From: Luteibacter jiangsuensis
Lineage (GTDB): Bacteria; Pseudomonadota; Gammaproteobacteria; Xanthomonadales; Rhodanobacteraceae
Length of the DNA: 64,000 bases
Direction: 5' to 3'
Assembly (NCBI RefSeq): GCF_030812295.1
Contig: NZ_JAUSSK010000002.1
Location: 62,001-126,000, forward strand
Under the pieces are notes generated by a model. That model was not told the DNA's origin. It did not search any database and was given only the letters and a program-made list of their open reading frames with translations. The translations under genes were made by a program, and so were the position numbers. Below, in pieces: positions 28,583-36,956 of this stretch (positions are counted from its first letter, which is position 1; each line of letters starts with the position of its first letter).

Positions 28583-29306
28583 TGTGCAGCAGGGCAACCT
28601 GTACGAGGAATACAGCCAGGAAATCGAGTTGGCCTTCCCCGACGCCTTCGAGCGCGATCTGGTCCACTCCCAGATGCAGGCCGAACTGACTCCCGGAGGC
28701 CCCGCCGCCGCCATCACAGCCGCTCAGCGCGCGCGCTGGAACGAGGTGGTTCGTCGCGCCGACGTCCGGGTTGCGAACCGCGCACAGCAACCCGCCGCAT
28801 GGCCACCCCCCGGGTATCCGATGGACCTGGCGCCTCCATCGGCGCCCAACGGCTTCCAGCGGATATCGGGAGCGGACGTCCCGGCGGAGCTTTGGTATTA
28901 CGGCGCGAAGCCGATGAGGGACCATGGTGTGCGCGTGTACTCGCCCGATGGCTCCGCCTACTTCCCGAGCATCCGCCTCGCCGGAAACACCAACGGCATC
29001 CGCGTCACCACGGTGCCACCCACGGCGCCGATCGCCGAAATCCGGAACGCCGCGGGGGCACCCGATCTCGTACGCTCGAACACGTTCGCCGTCCGGATCG
29101 ACGCGCGGGACATGAGGCCACAATTCAACTACCCCAATCTCAGCGTGATGCGTCGAACCGGAAGCCATCCGAACGTGTACTTCATCGGTGACGATGGATA
29201 CAGGAGAAGCACGATCTCACTCATGCGGCCACGACACACCATCATCGGGACCCTGCCGCCCGAGGCCCCTTACGCTCCAGGTGCGCCGGCTCCTGGGCGG
29301 AATTAA
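26046..29306 (+). CDS. Giant DUF6543/dermonecrotic-toxin-like protein, copy A
   Basis: A 1086-aa protein without a signal peptide or clear membrane segment. The body shows blocks that recall DUF6543 (dermonecrotic-toxin-domain) proteins of pseudomonads: [29 protein letters not shown] (536), [16 protein letters not shown], and a SYIE…GTWRLSRP module ending near 803 and followed by LGPRGG. The family link is from memory. Residues 1–845 equal copy B except Gly649. The C-terminal ~240 residues are diverged and hold ELWYYG (948–953) and [13 protein letters not shown]. Codon third positions in the body are almost all G or C, more extreme than in neighbours. AAGGA precedes the ATG. No secretion or immunity gene is adjacent. 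Likely a secreted or injected effector, but that is inference. Confidence 0.85.
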   Translation: MDTMPPQAPPALTQSPYAAATDAFDRLVGLQAWLATQTAAMPALPETFDNAAIGPYRAAVESFWQAPAEGSAGASRRDTLAAHLASAALDLALLGHHDGTLDGDALALARDLRASGPLPAHLSVREPMFGTTPYAGVLLIQDLRTPERVLLFSTQLGWEAFPRLADALAALERRARRGLADQPDLPGIARQHLAHLGPDPFVTSRPLAGPPFDTLVQRLIDVQRDKLEQAGFEFALARDGQTRDAVLTDTVFDALRLDRAVDVTALLAVRHGSLMEAFNTQRLARVPAAVAQHWREAEDAYRSTLAAITTREAQAGLATPPSLTDYATTALGERLRARGITHDPADIQVQIDRGTDPAARLESLQALFQGPAPAHIRLLDLAYQNLAAFEPVRLSAQAGDGTPLPALDDAAIRQLVRDLDLATRYPALVQTTFRTGPEAPIRREHAASLQRAHMGLLAAEARLSYYLHDAPRSFRTDHAERGYRWVQAALDAPDPAHRARVEGHEVVVRQVTYRGTPVRDLLVFGVRNPASVPSIVMYTPDAPDGITFREFDDRAEAGRRLLYHPAFREYLLDRLPADEARVLPNGSARAFAGDHLAQWVLGTSDTSDYTRTDVRFEERDIEGDFLHAAYQTDIQLGLRNVLTLTRSAGQAHWAWLVDRLGSSLSQRILHDVLQGVLTAPARAAQAAWRFYDNVKAGDHAHAVVDFADFYNASLAAAAPVHALGSAPLARAILGARVRFAGRLVEARPAVQPAVVFEAGYLAKGVHTSAPPNAQGIFTLQGRSYIEHRGHLYGVRYDPHIGTWRLSRPGGNPAFRGPAIRRTGDGSWAFHQLGPRGGTGRGAPGAHVQQGNLYEEYSQEIELAFPDAFERDLVHSQMQAELTPGGPAAAITAAQRARWNEVVRRADVRVANRAQQPAAWPPPGYPMDLAPPSAPNGFQRISGADVPAELWYYGAKPMRDHGVRVYSPDGSAYFPSIRLAGNTNGIRVTTVPPTAPIAEIRNAAGAPDLVRSNTFAVRIDARDMRPQFNYPNLSVMRRTGSHPNVYFIGDDGYRRSTISLMRPRHTIIGTLPPEAPYAPGAPAPGRN

Positions 29307-29325
29307 CCCGGTACGCCGTTACGGA

Positions 29326-29359
29326 CACCCCGCGGGGGCCTCGTGCCTCCCGGGGTTTT
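29326..29359 (+). terminator. Rho-independent terminator after giant protein copy A
   Basis: ACCCCG and CGGGGT form the outer stem with a GC-rich inner hairpin, followed by TTTT. It closely resembles the terminator at 25880–25914 upstream of the same gene. It lies 20 bases after the stop. Confidence 0.8.
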
Positions 29360-29437
29360 CGTATCCGCGACCCACAGATAACGCGCTACCGCGCCGCCGT
29401 GTATCCTCCACCTCCCCGTCGATAGCGCCGCCGACCC

Positions 29438-30409
29438 TTGATCATCCGCCGCCACCGCCCGACCGTCCCGATCCTTCTGCTGCTACTCGCCCTGCTTACT
29501 GCCTGCAACAGGCAGAAGGAAGCTCCGGGTACACCCGGCGGCGAGTCCCCCGAGGCCGCCGCCCGGGAATCCCTGGCGCTGCTCCGCGACGGTAAGTTCG
29601 ACCTGTTCTGGCAGCATGCGCTGCCGCCGGCCGAGTTTGCCGCGCTCCGCGCCGACTGGCCGAAACGCAACGCCACGCAGGAGCCGATCACGCCGGAAGA
29701 CCGCGCGAAGTTCGAAACGGGCGTGAAGCGCCTCACCGAGGCGGATGCGGAGAAGAAGCTCTTCGCCGACCTGCGCCCGACCCTCGTGCGCTTCGACCGC
29801 GATTACAAAGACCAGATGCCCTTGCTCGCCGGTATGGGCCAGTCGATGTCGTTGACCGCGATCGATCAGGCGAAGGACCTTCCGCTATCGCAGAAGCGGC
29901 AACTGCGCGACGTGGTGAACGTGATCGCACCCTGGACCCAGACCGTGGCCTGGGGCGACCAGACGAAGGCGAAGCAGGCGATTTCCATCCTCGTGGACAC
30001 GGCCCGCAAGGCGAAACTTTCCACGCCGGACGCCCTGCACGCGATGAGCTTCGAGGAGTCGATGGCCACGTGGTCCACCGCATGGCTGGGATTCAAGCGC
30101 CTTCTCGACGTGTACGGACTTTCGATCGACAAGAGTTTCGCATCCGTGAGCATCGACACGATCGAAAACAGCGGCGGCTCGGCCCACGTCAAGATCACCT
30201 ATACGGTGCTGGACAAGCCGATCCAGACCGACGCCACCCTGGTCCTGCTCGACGGCCGCTGGTATGACAGCGACCTGCTCCAGCGTGTCCGCGACCAGCA
30301 TGCCCGGCTGGTTCAGCCCGCCCCGCCGGCAAGCGCGCCCGCACCGTCCGCCACGGCGGCGCCGCCGCGCGACCCCGGCGCACCCGTGGCGGACGCCAAG
30401 GGCCACTGA
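29438..30409 (+). CDS. Lipoprotein of unknown function upstream of plsB
   Basis: A 323-aa predicted lipoprotein with lipobox LTAC (Cys23) after a leucine-rich signal. The mature part is mostly helical (ESPEAAARESLALLRDGKFDLFWQHALPP) and ends in a Pro/Ala-rich tail. I do not recognise a named family. The only start near the signal sequence is a TTG at 29438, because an in-frame stop lies just upstream. It precedes plsB by 17 bases and may be co-transcribed, hinting at an envelope-lipid role. Confidence 0.85.
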   Translation: MIIRRHRPTVPILLLLLALLTACNRQKEAPGTPGGESPEAAARESLALLRDGKFDLFWQHALPPAEFAALRADWPKRNATQEPITPEDRAKFETGVKRLTEADAEKKLFADLRPTLVRFDRDYKDQMPLLAGMGQSMSLTAIDQAKDLPLSQKRQLRDVVNVIAPWTQTVAWGDQTKAKQAISILVDTARKAKLSTPDALHAMSFEESMATWSTAWLGFKRLLDVYGLSIDKSFASVSIDTIENSGGSAHVKITYTVLDKPIQTDATLVLLDGRWYDSDLLQRVRDQHARLVQPAPPASAPAPSATAAPPRDPGAPVADAKGH

Positions 30410-30426
30410 GGTCGTACAATCCGACG

Positions 30427-33039
30427 ATGTCCGAAATTCCGATGAGTGCGGATCCGCACGTCCATGTCGCCCGTTCGCCCTGGTGGTTCAAACTGCTGGG
30501 GCGTCTTCTCGAGCCCTGGGTGCGGATCAAGCGTGAACCCGCCGAGCCCGCTACCCTGCTGAACAGCGGGGCGGCCGTTTGCTATGCGATCGAACGGGAC
30601 GGCACCTCCGACGCCCTGATCCTGGAACGCGCCTGCCGCGAGGCGGGGCTGCCCAGCCCCATGCAGTTGCTCGACCTTCCGGGCAGACGCCGCCGCTCGG
30701 TTTTCTCGCTGAGTCGCCGTCACGGCTGGCTGTTCGGCCGCACCGACTCGCGCGGGCCCAAGGAACCGATCGGCCAGTTGATCCGGGCGATCGAGGACGA
30801 TCCGACGCGCGACATCCAGGTAGTCCCGGTATCGATCTACGTCGGCCGCGCGCCGAACCGCGAATCGGGCTGGTTCAGTGTGCTGTTCGCCGAGAACTGG
30901 CTGGTTGTCGGCCGCTTCCGCCGTATGCTCGCCTTGTTGCTCAATGGGCGCGACACCGTGGTGCATTTCTCCGCACCGGTGTCACTGCGCACCGTGCTCG
31001 GTGAATCGGGAGAGCTCACACAGGAACGCCTCACGCGAAAGATCGCCCGGGTGCTGCGCACGCATTTTCGCCGCATCCGTGCAGCGGTGATCGGTCCCGA
31101 TCTCTCGCACCGTCGCACCGTGGTCGATGCCGTGCTCAATACCGAGCCCGTGCGTGACGCCATCGCCGCCACAGCGAGCAAGGAAAACATCTCCCTGGCG
31201 AAAGCCCAGCGCCGGGCGCGCGACTTCGCCCTTGAGATCTCCGCCGACTATTCGCACCCTGTGGTGCGTTCGACCTCGTTCTTACTGTCCAACTTCTGGA
31301 ACAAGCTTTACGACGGCATCGCGATGCATCACTTCGACAAAGCCCGCGCGGCCGCGCCGGGCCACGAAGTGGTGTACGTGCCTTGTCACCGAAGCCACAC
31401 CGACTACCTGCTGCTGTCCTACCAACTGCATCATTCCGGCGTGGTACCGCCGCATATCGCCGCGGGGGTGAATCTCAACCTGCCCGTGGTGGGTTCGATC
31501 CTTCGTCGTGGCGGCGCGTTCTTCCTGCGTCGCAGCTTCAAGGGCAACGCGCTGTATTCCGTGGTGTTCAACGAATACCTCGCCCAGCTGGTGGACCGCG
31601 GGGTACCCCTGGAGTACTTCATCGAAGGCGGGCGCTCGCGCACCGGGCGCTTGCTCGCACCGCGTGCCGGCATGCTGGTGATGACCCTGCGCGCCTTCCT
31701 CCGCGCGCCGCGCCGCCCCGTCATGTTCCAGCCGGTGTACATCGGCTACGAGAAACTGATGGAAGGCAAGTCGTACGTCGGCGAACTGTCAGGCAAGCCC
31801 AAGGAGAAGGAATCGCTACTCGGCCTCATTCGTGGGTTGAAGGTGCTTCGCCAACGCTACGGTCACGTCACACTGAACTTCGGCGAGCCCATCCTGCTCA
31901 CCCCGCTGCTCGACGATACCGCGCCGAACTGGCGCGAGACCACGGCCGATCCGGATGCGAAGCCCGAATGGCTGAATGGCGTCGTCGACGACCTGGCCGA
32001 ACGCATCCAGGTGAACATCAACCGCGCGGCCGACGTGAACCCTATCAACCTGCTTGCGCTCGCCCTCCTGGCGACACCCAAGCATGCGATGGCCGAGAAC
32101 GACCTGCTGGCCCAGATCGAACTGACCAAGGCGCTGTTCCAGGAACTGCCTTATTCGGATCGGGTGACCATCACGCCAATGAACCCGCAGGGCGTGATCG
32201 CCTACGGCGAACAGATGGGCTGGGTCCGCCGCATACGCCATCCCCTCGGCGACGTACTCGTCACCGAGGGAGAGCAGGCGGTACTGCTCTCCTACTTCCG
32301 CAACAATGTGCTGCATCTCAACGCCGCCGCCGCTTGGGTGGCCGCCTGCTTCCTCAACAACCGGCGCATGTCGCGTTCCTCGGTACTGCGTCTCGGCCAG
32401 ATCATCTATCCCTTCATCCAGGGCGAGTTGTTCCTCCCGTGGGACAAGGAAGGCTTCGCCGCGCAAGTACAGGACACCATCGAGTTCTTCGTTCGCCGCG
32501 GCATCCTCGAGTCCAGCGCGGAAGGACGCGTGCTCGAGCGTGGACCCGGCCAGGACGACGGCGCCTACCAGTTGCGCGTCATCGCACGCAGCATGCTGCA
32601 GGCCTTCGAACGGTATTACATCGCCATTGCGGCCCTGGTGAAGAATGGACCGCACACCATGAGTGCCGGCGAGCTGGAAACCGCCTGCACGCTCACGGCG
32701 CAACGCCTGGGCATGCTCAACGAACTTTCGGCACCGGAATTCTTCGACAAGGCGCTGTTCCGCGGCTTCATCCAGAAACTTCGCGAGGCGAAGGTCGTGT
32801 GGACCGACGACGCCGGCAAGCTCGACTTCAGCGACGCCCTGGAAGACATGGTGCGCGATGCTCGCGTGATCCTTGCACGGGAAGTGCGCCATTCCATCCT
32901 GAAGATCACACCGGGCGGCGAGAACGATCGCGACCTGGACGCGCGTCCGCCGATCGACCCCGACGATGGCTCGGCGGGCGAGTCCCTGCATGATCGCCAT
33001 GTCGCCAACGAACACATGCGTCACGACAGGCATCAGTGA
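30427..33039 (+). CDS. plsB: Glycerol-3-phosphate 1-O-acyltransferase
   Basis: An 870-aa inner-membrane-associated enzyme making lysophosphatidic acid from glycerol-3-phosphate and acyl-ACP/CoA. The acyltransferase motifs are in order: CHRSHTDYLLL (HX4D, block I), GGAFFLRRSFKG (block II), YFIEGGRSRTGR (block III) and FQPVYIGYE (block IV). Length matches the E. coli-type PlsB. The substrate is supplied by GpsA, encoded upstream in this window. It is normally essential when no PlsX/PlsY route operates. Unusually, it lies between two copies of a 2.5-kb direct repeat. Confidence 0.96.
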   Translation: MSEIPMSADPHVHVARSPWWFKLLGRLLEPWVRIKREPAEPATLLNSGAAVCYAIERDGTSDALILERACREAGLPSPMQLLDLPGRRRRSVFSLSRRHGWLFGRTDSRGPKEPIGQLIRAIEDDPTRDIQVVPVSIYVGRAPNRESGWFSVLFAENWLVVGRFRRMLALLLNGRDTVVHFSAPVSLRTVLGESGELTQERLTRKIARVLRTHFRRIRAAVIGPDLSHRRTVVDAVLNTEPVRDAIAATASKENISLAKAQRRARDFALEISADYSHPVVRSTSFLLSNFWNKLYDGIAMHHFDKARAAAPGHEVVYVPCHRSHTDYLLLSYQLHHSGVVPPHIAAGVNLNLPVVGSILRRGGAFFLRRSFKGNALYSVVFNEYLAQLVDRGVPLEYFIEGGRSRTGRLLAPRAGMLVMTLRAFLRAPRRPVMFQPVYIGYEKLMEGKSYVGELSGKPKEKESLLGLIRGLKVLRQRYGHVTLNFGEPILLTPLLDDTAPNWRETTADPDAKPEWLNGVVDDLAERIQVNINRAADVNPINLLALALLATPKHAMAENDLLAQIELTKALFQELPYSDRVTITPMNPQGVIAYGEQMGWVRRIRHPLGDVLVTEGEQAVLLSYFRNNVLHLNAAAAWVAACFLNNRRMSRSSVLRLGQIIYPFIQGELFLPWDKEGFAAQVQDTIEFFVRRGILESSAEGRVLERGPGQDDGAYQLRVIARSMLQAFERYYIAIAALVKNGPHTMSAGELETACTLTAQRLGMLNELSAPEFFDKALFRGFIQKLREAKVVWTDDAGKLDFSDALEDMVRDARVILAREVRHSILKITPGGENDRDLDARPPIDPDDGSAGESLHDRHVANEHMRHDRHQ

Positions 33040-33282
33040 CCGGCACCTGAGTTCCTGAAGAACAACGGAACCTTCGGTGGTCCCCGCGAAACCGGGGATC
33101 CCTTGCAGGAAGGTGCCTTTTCAAGGCCCTCGCAATCCACTGACGAAAGCTGCCCCGCCGCACCTACATGCCGCGGCGACCGCCGTCGGACAGGACCATT
33201 GTCGTCCCGACCTTAAGCTTGCACTCCCGCCCGGGAAGGACGCCGCGTGCGTCCGGCCCGGTCATACACCATGGAGAGTGAT

Positions 33283-36200
33283 ATGGATGTCCCACCGACA
33301 ACTCCGCATGCGGTCGTACAACTCGAAAGCGAGGCCGCCGTCGAAGCATTGCGCCGCCTCGCCACCACGCGCGATGCCTTCCTGCGCATGTACGAGACGC
33401 AACCCACGCTGGATGAAACCCATGCCCAGGGCGCGCAACGATTACTCGATGCACTGCCCGGGTTCTGGATGTCCCCAGAAGCGGCCGGCGGGGAAATCCG
33501 CAGCACCCTCCTGGGCAGGCATCTCGCCAACACGATGAAGGAAGAGGCTACGTTACGCGGCCTCGATGGCACCCTCGGTGAAGATGCGGTGTCGCTCGCG
33601 ACACGCGTCGCCATGGCGAACGACACGCCTCTTCCCGCTGGCATTCACGCGCGCGAACTGATGTTGGGCGACGTTCCACATGCAGGATCGCTGATCGTCG
33701 TCGACGACCGTACGCCGCACCTCGCCCTTCTGTTCACCACGCACGGCGGATGGGAGGCATTCGATTCCCACGAACGCCTCCTGGAATCCACCCGGCGCCG
33801 ATTGCTGGAGTCGATCGACGCCGTCGACGGCGCCGGCATGGAGAACGATGCCTTCGCGGAAGCGAAGACGCAAGGCGCCGTCGGTTCGCGCGAGATCACC
33901 GCCGCCGTTTTCCCCACTCTGGCAAAACGTTTGGTGGAGGTGCAGCTCGGACGCATCGCACTTGCGGTTGACGACCATCGCATCGATGGCGACGACCCCG
34001 GGGCGACAACTGAACTCGGCGATCGTATCCGACATGAACTCTCCCCTTCGGCGATGCTGGATATCGACGCCATCGAAAGCCTGCGCGAAGCCCGCCTGAT
34101 CGAAGCGGCTGTCGCGCTTCGCCTGGCCGACGTCCCGTACAACGTTCGCACCGCGTGGTACGAAGCGCGTGATGCATACAACGATGCGCTGGCGATGGCA
34201 TCGATGCTCCGCGCCGTCACAGGCATGCGGCAGCCGTTGACCTTGCATGCCTTCGCTTCGCGCGAGCTCGCGGCGAAACTGGCATCGTTGGGCATCGACG
34301 AATCGCCGGAGGCGATCACGGTCGAAGTCGCCCGGATGAAGGTACTTCCAGAGCCGCTCTCGGCACTCGACCCCTTGCCCGGATCGACGAACGCGCGGCG
34401 TGTTTCGCTCGTCGACCTGGCTTGTCAGAACATCGGCCGTTTCTCGCTCGAGACACTGCATGCGATGGATGCGCAAGGCACCTCGCTGCGCGACCGCCTG
34501 GGCCAGGGTGCCATCCGCGACATGGTTCGCGACCTCGATATCGCAAACCGCTACCAGACCCACATCGAACAACGCCTGCGCCAGGGAGCCGTCGGTGCCC
34601 TGGCCCGGAAACTGACCATGACCGTGCAGGCTGCGCGGATGCGCCTGGATGCAACCGAAGCACGGCTGTCGTACTACCTGTCCGGAGAGCCGCGTTCATT
34701 CATCGACGATCGGGAGGAACGAGGATTTCGCTGGATCGAGGCCGCGCTCGACGCTCCAGGCGGTCCCGTCCGCGTGGGCAGACACGAGATTACCGTCTTT
34801 CAACTCATGTACCGGCAGGTTCCGCTTGATGGCATCCTCATCTTCGGGTCGCGTGCGCCAGACAGCGCGCCCCGGATCGTCATGTACACGCCCGACGCGC
34901 CGGATGGTCTCACTTTCCGCGAATTCGCTAGCCGGCAGGACGCCGCGAAACACCTCCTTTACCACCCCGCCTTCCGCGAATACCTGCTCGATCGCCTGCC
35001 GGCTGAATTCGCCACCGTTTCATCCAACGGAGCGAGACGCGAGTTCGCCGGCGATCATCGCGCCCACTGGGTGCTCGGCCCCAGTAGGGATACCCCATAT
35101 ACATTGACCGCCGAACCGTTCGGCGAGCGCCAGGTACATGGCGATTTTCTCTCCGCTGCGTATGACGCCACGGTCGAGAAGTATCGGCGCGATACGCGCT
35201 TCCTCTCTCGCTCCACGACCCACGCGGATGGCGACGCGCTGCTCGGATACCTGCAGGGGCGTTTCAACGTCGACGCGCCGGGAAGATTCATCGCGGCTAC
35301 GCTGGCCGAGGTTCCGGCCAGTCTCGCGCGGATGACACAGGCCTCGTGGCGCTTCTACGACCACGTGAAATCAGGCGACACGGGCCAGGCCTTCGTCGCG
35401 TTCACCGAAGGCTACGTCAATGCGCTCAATCTGGTGGTGCCCCCCTTCGTCGGAGGACGGCACATCGCCGGAGCCATCGTGCGCTCCCGCACCGCTCCTC
35501 ATGGCTTGGCAAATACAGGGGTGCGGCTGCCGCCGCCGCGAGTGCGCTTCGACGACCGATATGTCGCGCGTCATCTGCGCACGACGGGCAGACCGGACGA
35601 GAACGGCATCTTTCGCGTGCGTGGGCAGTCGTACATCGAGCAAGACGGTAAGTATTTCCTTGTCAGCTACCACGACGCCTACGGTCGGTGGCGTCTTGGC
35701 CGGCCCCAGGGGTCTCTCGACACCAACTTCACCGGACCGTTGATCGAACGAATCGACGGTCGATGGGCATTCGCGCACGATGTTGGCCCGCGCGGCGGCA
35801 TGCGAAGGCTTCGTCAGCGGTTCAACCGCATGTCCGTCGCTGGTGATGCTCCCCCGCCGGCAGCTCCCGCCGTCGAAGCCGTACCGCCTGTCGCCCCGGT
35901 TCCGGAGGCGCTACCGGCCCTGGACTTGCCGCCGGTGATGGAGCCGTTGCGCGCCGAAATCACGGCTGTACTGACCGACAATCCGAGTGCGTCTCCCCTG
36001 GTCAGGGAAGACGGGACACACCTGAAGTTCGCTGTCCGCCCACGCAGCGCGCTGATCATCGACTCGAACCTTCATCCGGACATCGCCGCGCTCAGCGTCC
36101 ATCAGCGACGCGTGTTCCTGCACGAACTGGACGCCCGATTCCCGCTCGCCAGCGAGCGTGTCGAAGTGCTGAACCTTCGCGGATGGGCGCATGACGATGG

Positions 36201-36933
36201 CCGCCTGGTCCCCTCGCCGCCTCCGTCACCCTCACATTCCTCCCCGCCAGGGATTGCGCAGGGTGCCGACATCCAGTCCCCTTCCATATCTTCGTCGACC
36301 GGCGATCCAGCGCCCCCTACGCCCACACTCACCCCAAGCCAGCAAGGGCGCTGGGACGACGCACTCAACGCAGCGAGGAACACGCCACGCTCGCCGCAGC
36401 GACCGTCGGTCGATGCAGCGAGCAGCACGGTCACCGAGCCTCTTCCGGCCACCGAGGTCGTGCCGTTCCACGAATGGCCGCAGCGTGTCTGGTATTTCAG
36501 GGAGCGCCGATTCACGGCGGAATTCCTGCCGGGAGTGAACGTCGAAGGCGTCACGTTGGCCGACGGCGCGGCCTGGGTCCGCGGGCCGCGCTCATATCCC
36601 GTGTCGGTCCTTCCGCCGGAATCACCTGTAAGACAGCTATCCGAAGTGCTCGGCATGTCGCCGGTCCATCGATCCTTGCAGCGCGATCCGCTCGGCTATT
36701 GGATGCAGATCGATACGGCGAGCCTTCACGAACCCTGGCGGGTATGGGCGGGCCCCGGCGCCAATCCACCGTGGACGGGTCCCGGATTCGAGATGCGCCG
36801 ACGCGTCCTTCCCAGCGGCGAATACCAATACACGTTGCACAGCCACGCACCCATCCACATCCCCTCGACACACATCATCAATGTCGGTCGGCGGGGTGAG
36901 CGTGCGACGCCCCTCGGCCCCGTCCGTCACTGA
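33283..36933 (+). CDS. Giant DUF6543-like protein, diverged paralogue
   Basis: A 1216-aa protein whose first ~830 residues align almost gaplessly with the body of copies A and B: YTPDAPDG near 533 versus 536, and the WRL motif at 803 in both. Sequence identity is much lower, so it is an older paralogue. After the body comes a region rich in Pro, Ala and Ser (about 830–1050). A C-terminal domain then holds VWYF (near 1069) and VSVLPPESPVRQL, matching the tips of A and B in pattern. Base composition is less extreme than in A and B. The ATG at 33283 has GGAG six bases upstream; an ATG at 33271 is possible. Copy B follows after 24 bases. Function unknown; effector-like by family resemblance. Confidence 0.85.
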   Translation: MDVPPTTPHAVVQLESEAAVEALRRLATTRDAFLRMYETQPTLDETHAQGAQRLLDALPGFWMSPEAAGGEIRSTLLGRHLANTMKEEATLRGLDGTLGEDAVSLATRVAMANDTPLPAGIHARELMLGDVPHAGSLIVVDDRTPHLALLFTTHGGWEAFDSHERLLESTRRRLLESIDAVDGAGMENDAFAEAKTQGAVGSREITAAVFPTLAKRLVEVQLGRIALAVDDHRIDGDDPGATTELGDRIRHELSPSAMLDIDAIESLREARLIEAAVALRLADVPYNVRTAWYEARDAYNDALAMASMLRAVTGMRQPLTLHAFASRELAAKLASLGIDESPEAITVEVARMKVLPEPLSALDPLPGSTNARRVSLVDLACQNIGRFSLETLHAMDAQGTSLRDRLGQGAIRDMVRDLDIANRYQTHIEQRLRQGAVGALARKLTMTVQAARMRLDATEARLSYYLSGEPRSFIDDREERGFRWIEAALDAPGGPVRVGRHEITVFQLMYRQVPLDGILIFGSRAPDSAPRIVMYTPDAPDGLTFREFASRQDAAKHLLYHPAFREYLLDRLPAEFATVSSNGARREFAGDHRAHWVLGPSRDTPYTLTAEPFGERQVHGDFLSAAYDATVEKYRRDTRFLSRSTTHADGDALLGYLQGRFNVDAPGRFIAATLAEVPASLARMTQASWRFYDHVKSGDTGQAFVAFTEGYVNALNLVVPPFVGGRHIAGAIVRSRTAPHGLANTGVRLPPPRVRFDDRYVARHLRTTGRPDENGIFRVRGQSYIEQDGKYFLVSYHDAYGRWRLGRPQGSLDTNFTGPLIERIDGRWAFAHDVGPRGGMRRLRQRFNRMSVAGDAPPPAAPAVEAVPPVAPVPEALPALDLPPVMEPLRAEITAVLTDNPSASPLVREDGTHLKFAVRPRSALIIDSNLHPDIAALSVHQRRVFLHELDARFPLASERVEVLNLRGWAHDDGRLVPSPPPSPSHSSPPGIAQGADIQSPSISSSTGDPAPPTPTLTPSQQGRWDDALNAARNTPRSPQRPSVDAASSTVTEPLPATEVVPFHEWPQRVWYFRERRFTAEFLPGVNVEGVTLADGAAWVRGPRSYPVSVLPPESPVRQLSEVLGMSPVHRSLQRDPLGYWMQIDTASLHEPWRVWAGPGANPPWTGPGFEMRRRVLPSGEYQYTLHSHAPIHIPSTHIINVGRRGERATPLGPVRH

Positions 36934-36956
36934 ACCACCCCCACCAGGAAAATCAT

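Noticed and set aside
25803-29168. A 1121-codon open frame on the minus strand opposite giant gene A
   Set aside because: Its product is low-complexity Gly/Ala/Glu/Val sequence, arising because the plus-strand gene has G or C at almost every third position. The plus frame carries the family motifs.
27839-29191. Arg-rich plus-strand frames inside both giant genes
   Set aside because: Typical out-of-frame products of GC-rich codons (runs of Arg, Pro, His). No domain content.
28583-29306. Firm assignment of the giant-protein tips as ADP-ribosyltransferases
   Set aside because: Only a loose resemblance in layout. No R–STS–ExE catalytic set can be placed, so this is left as a hypothesis.
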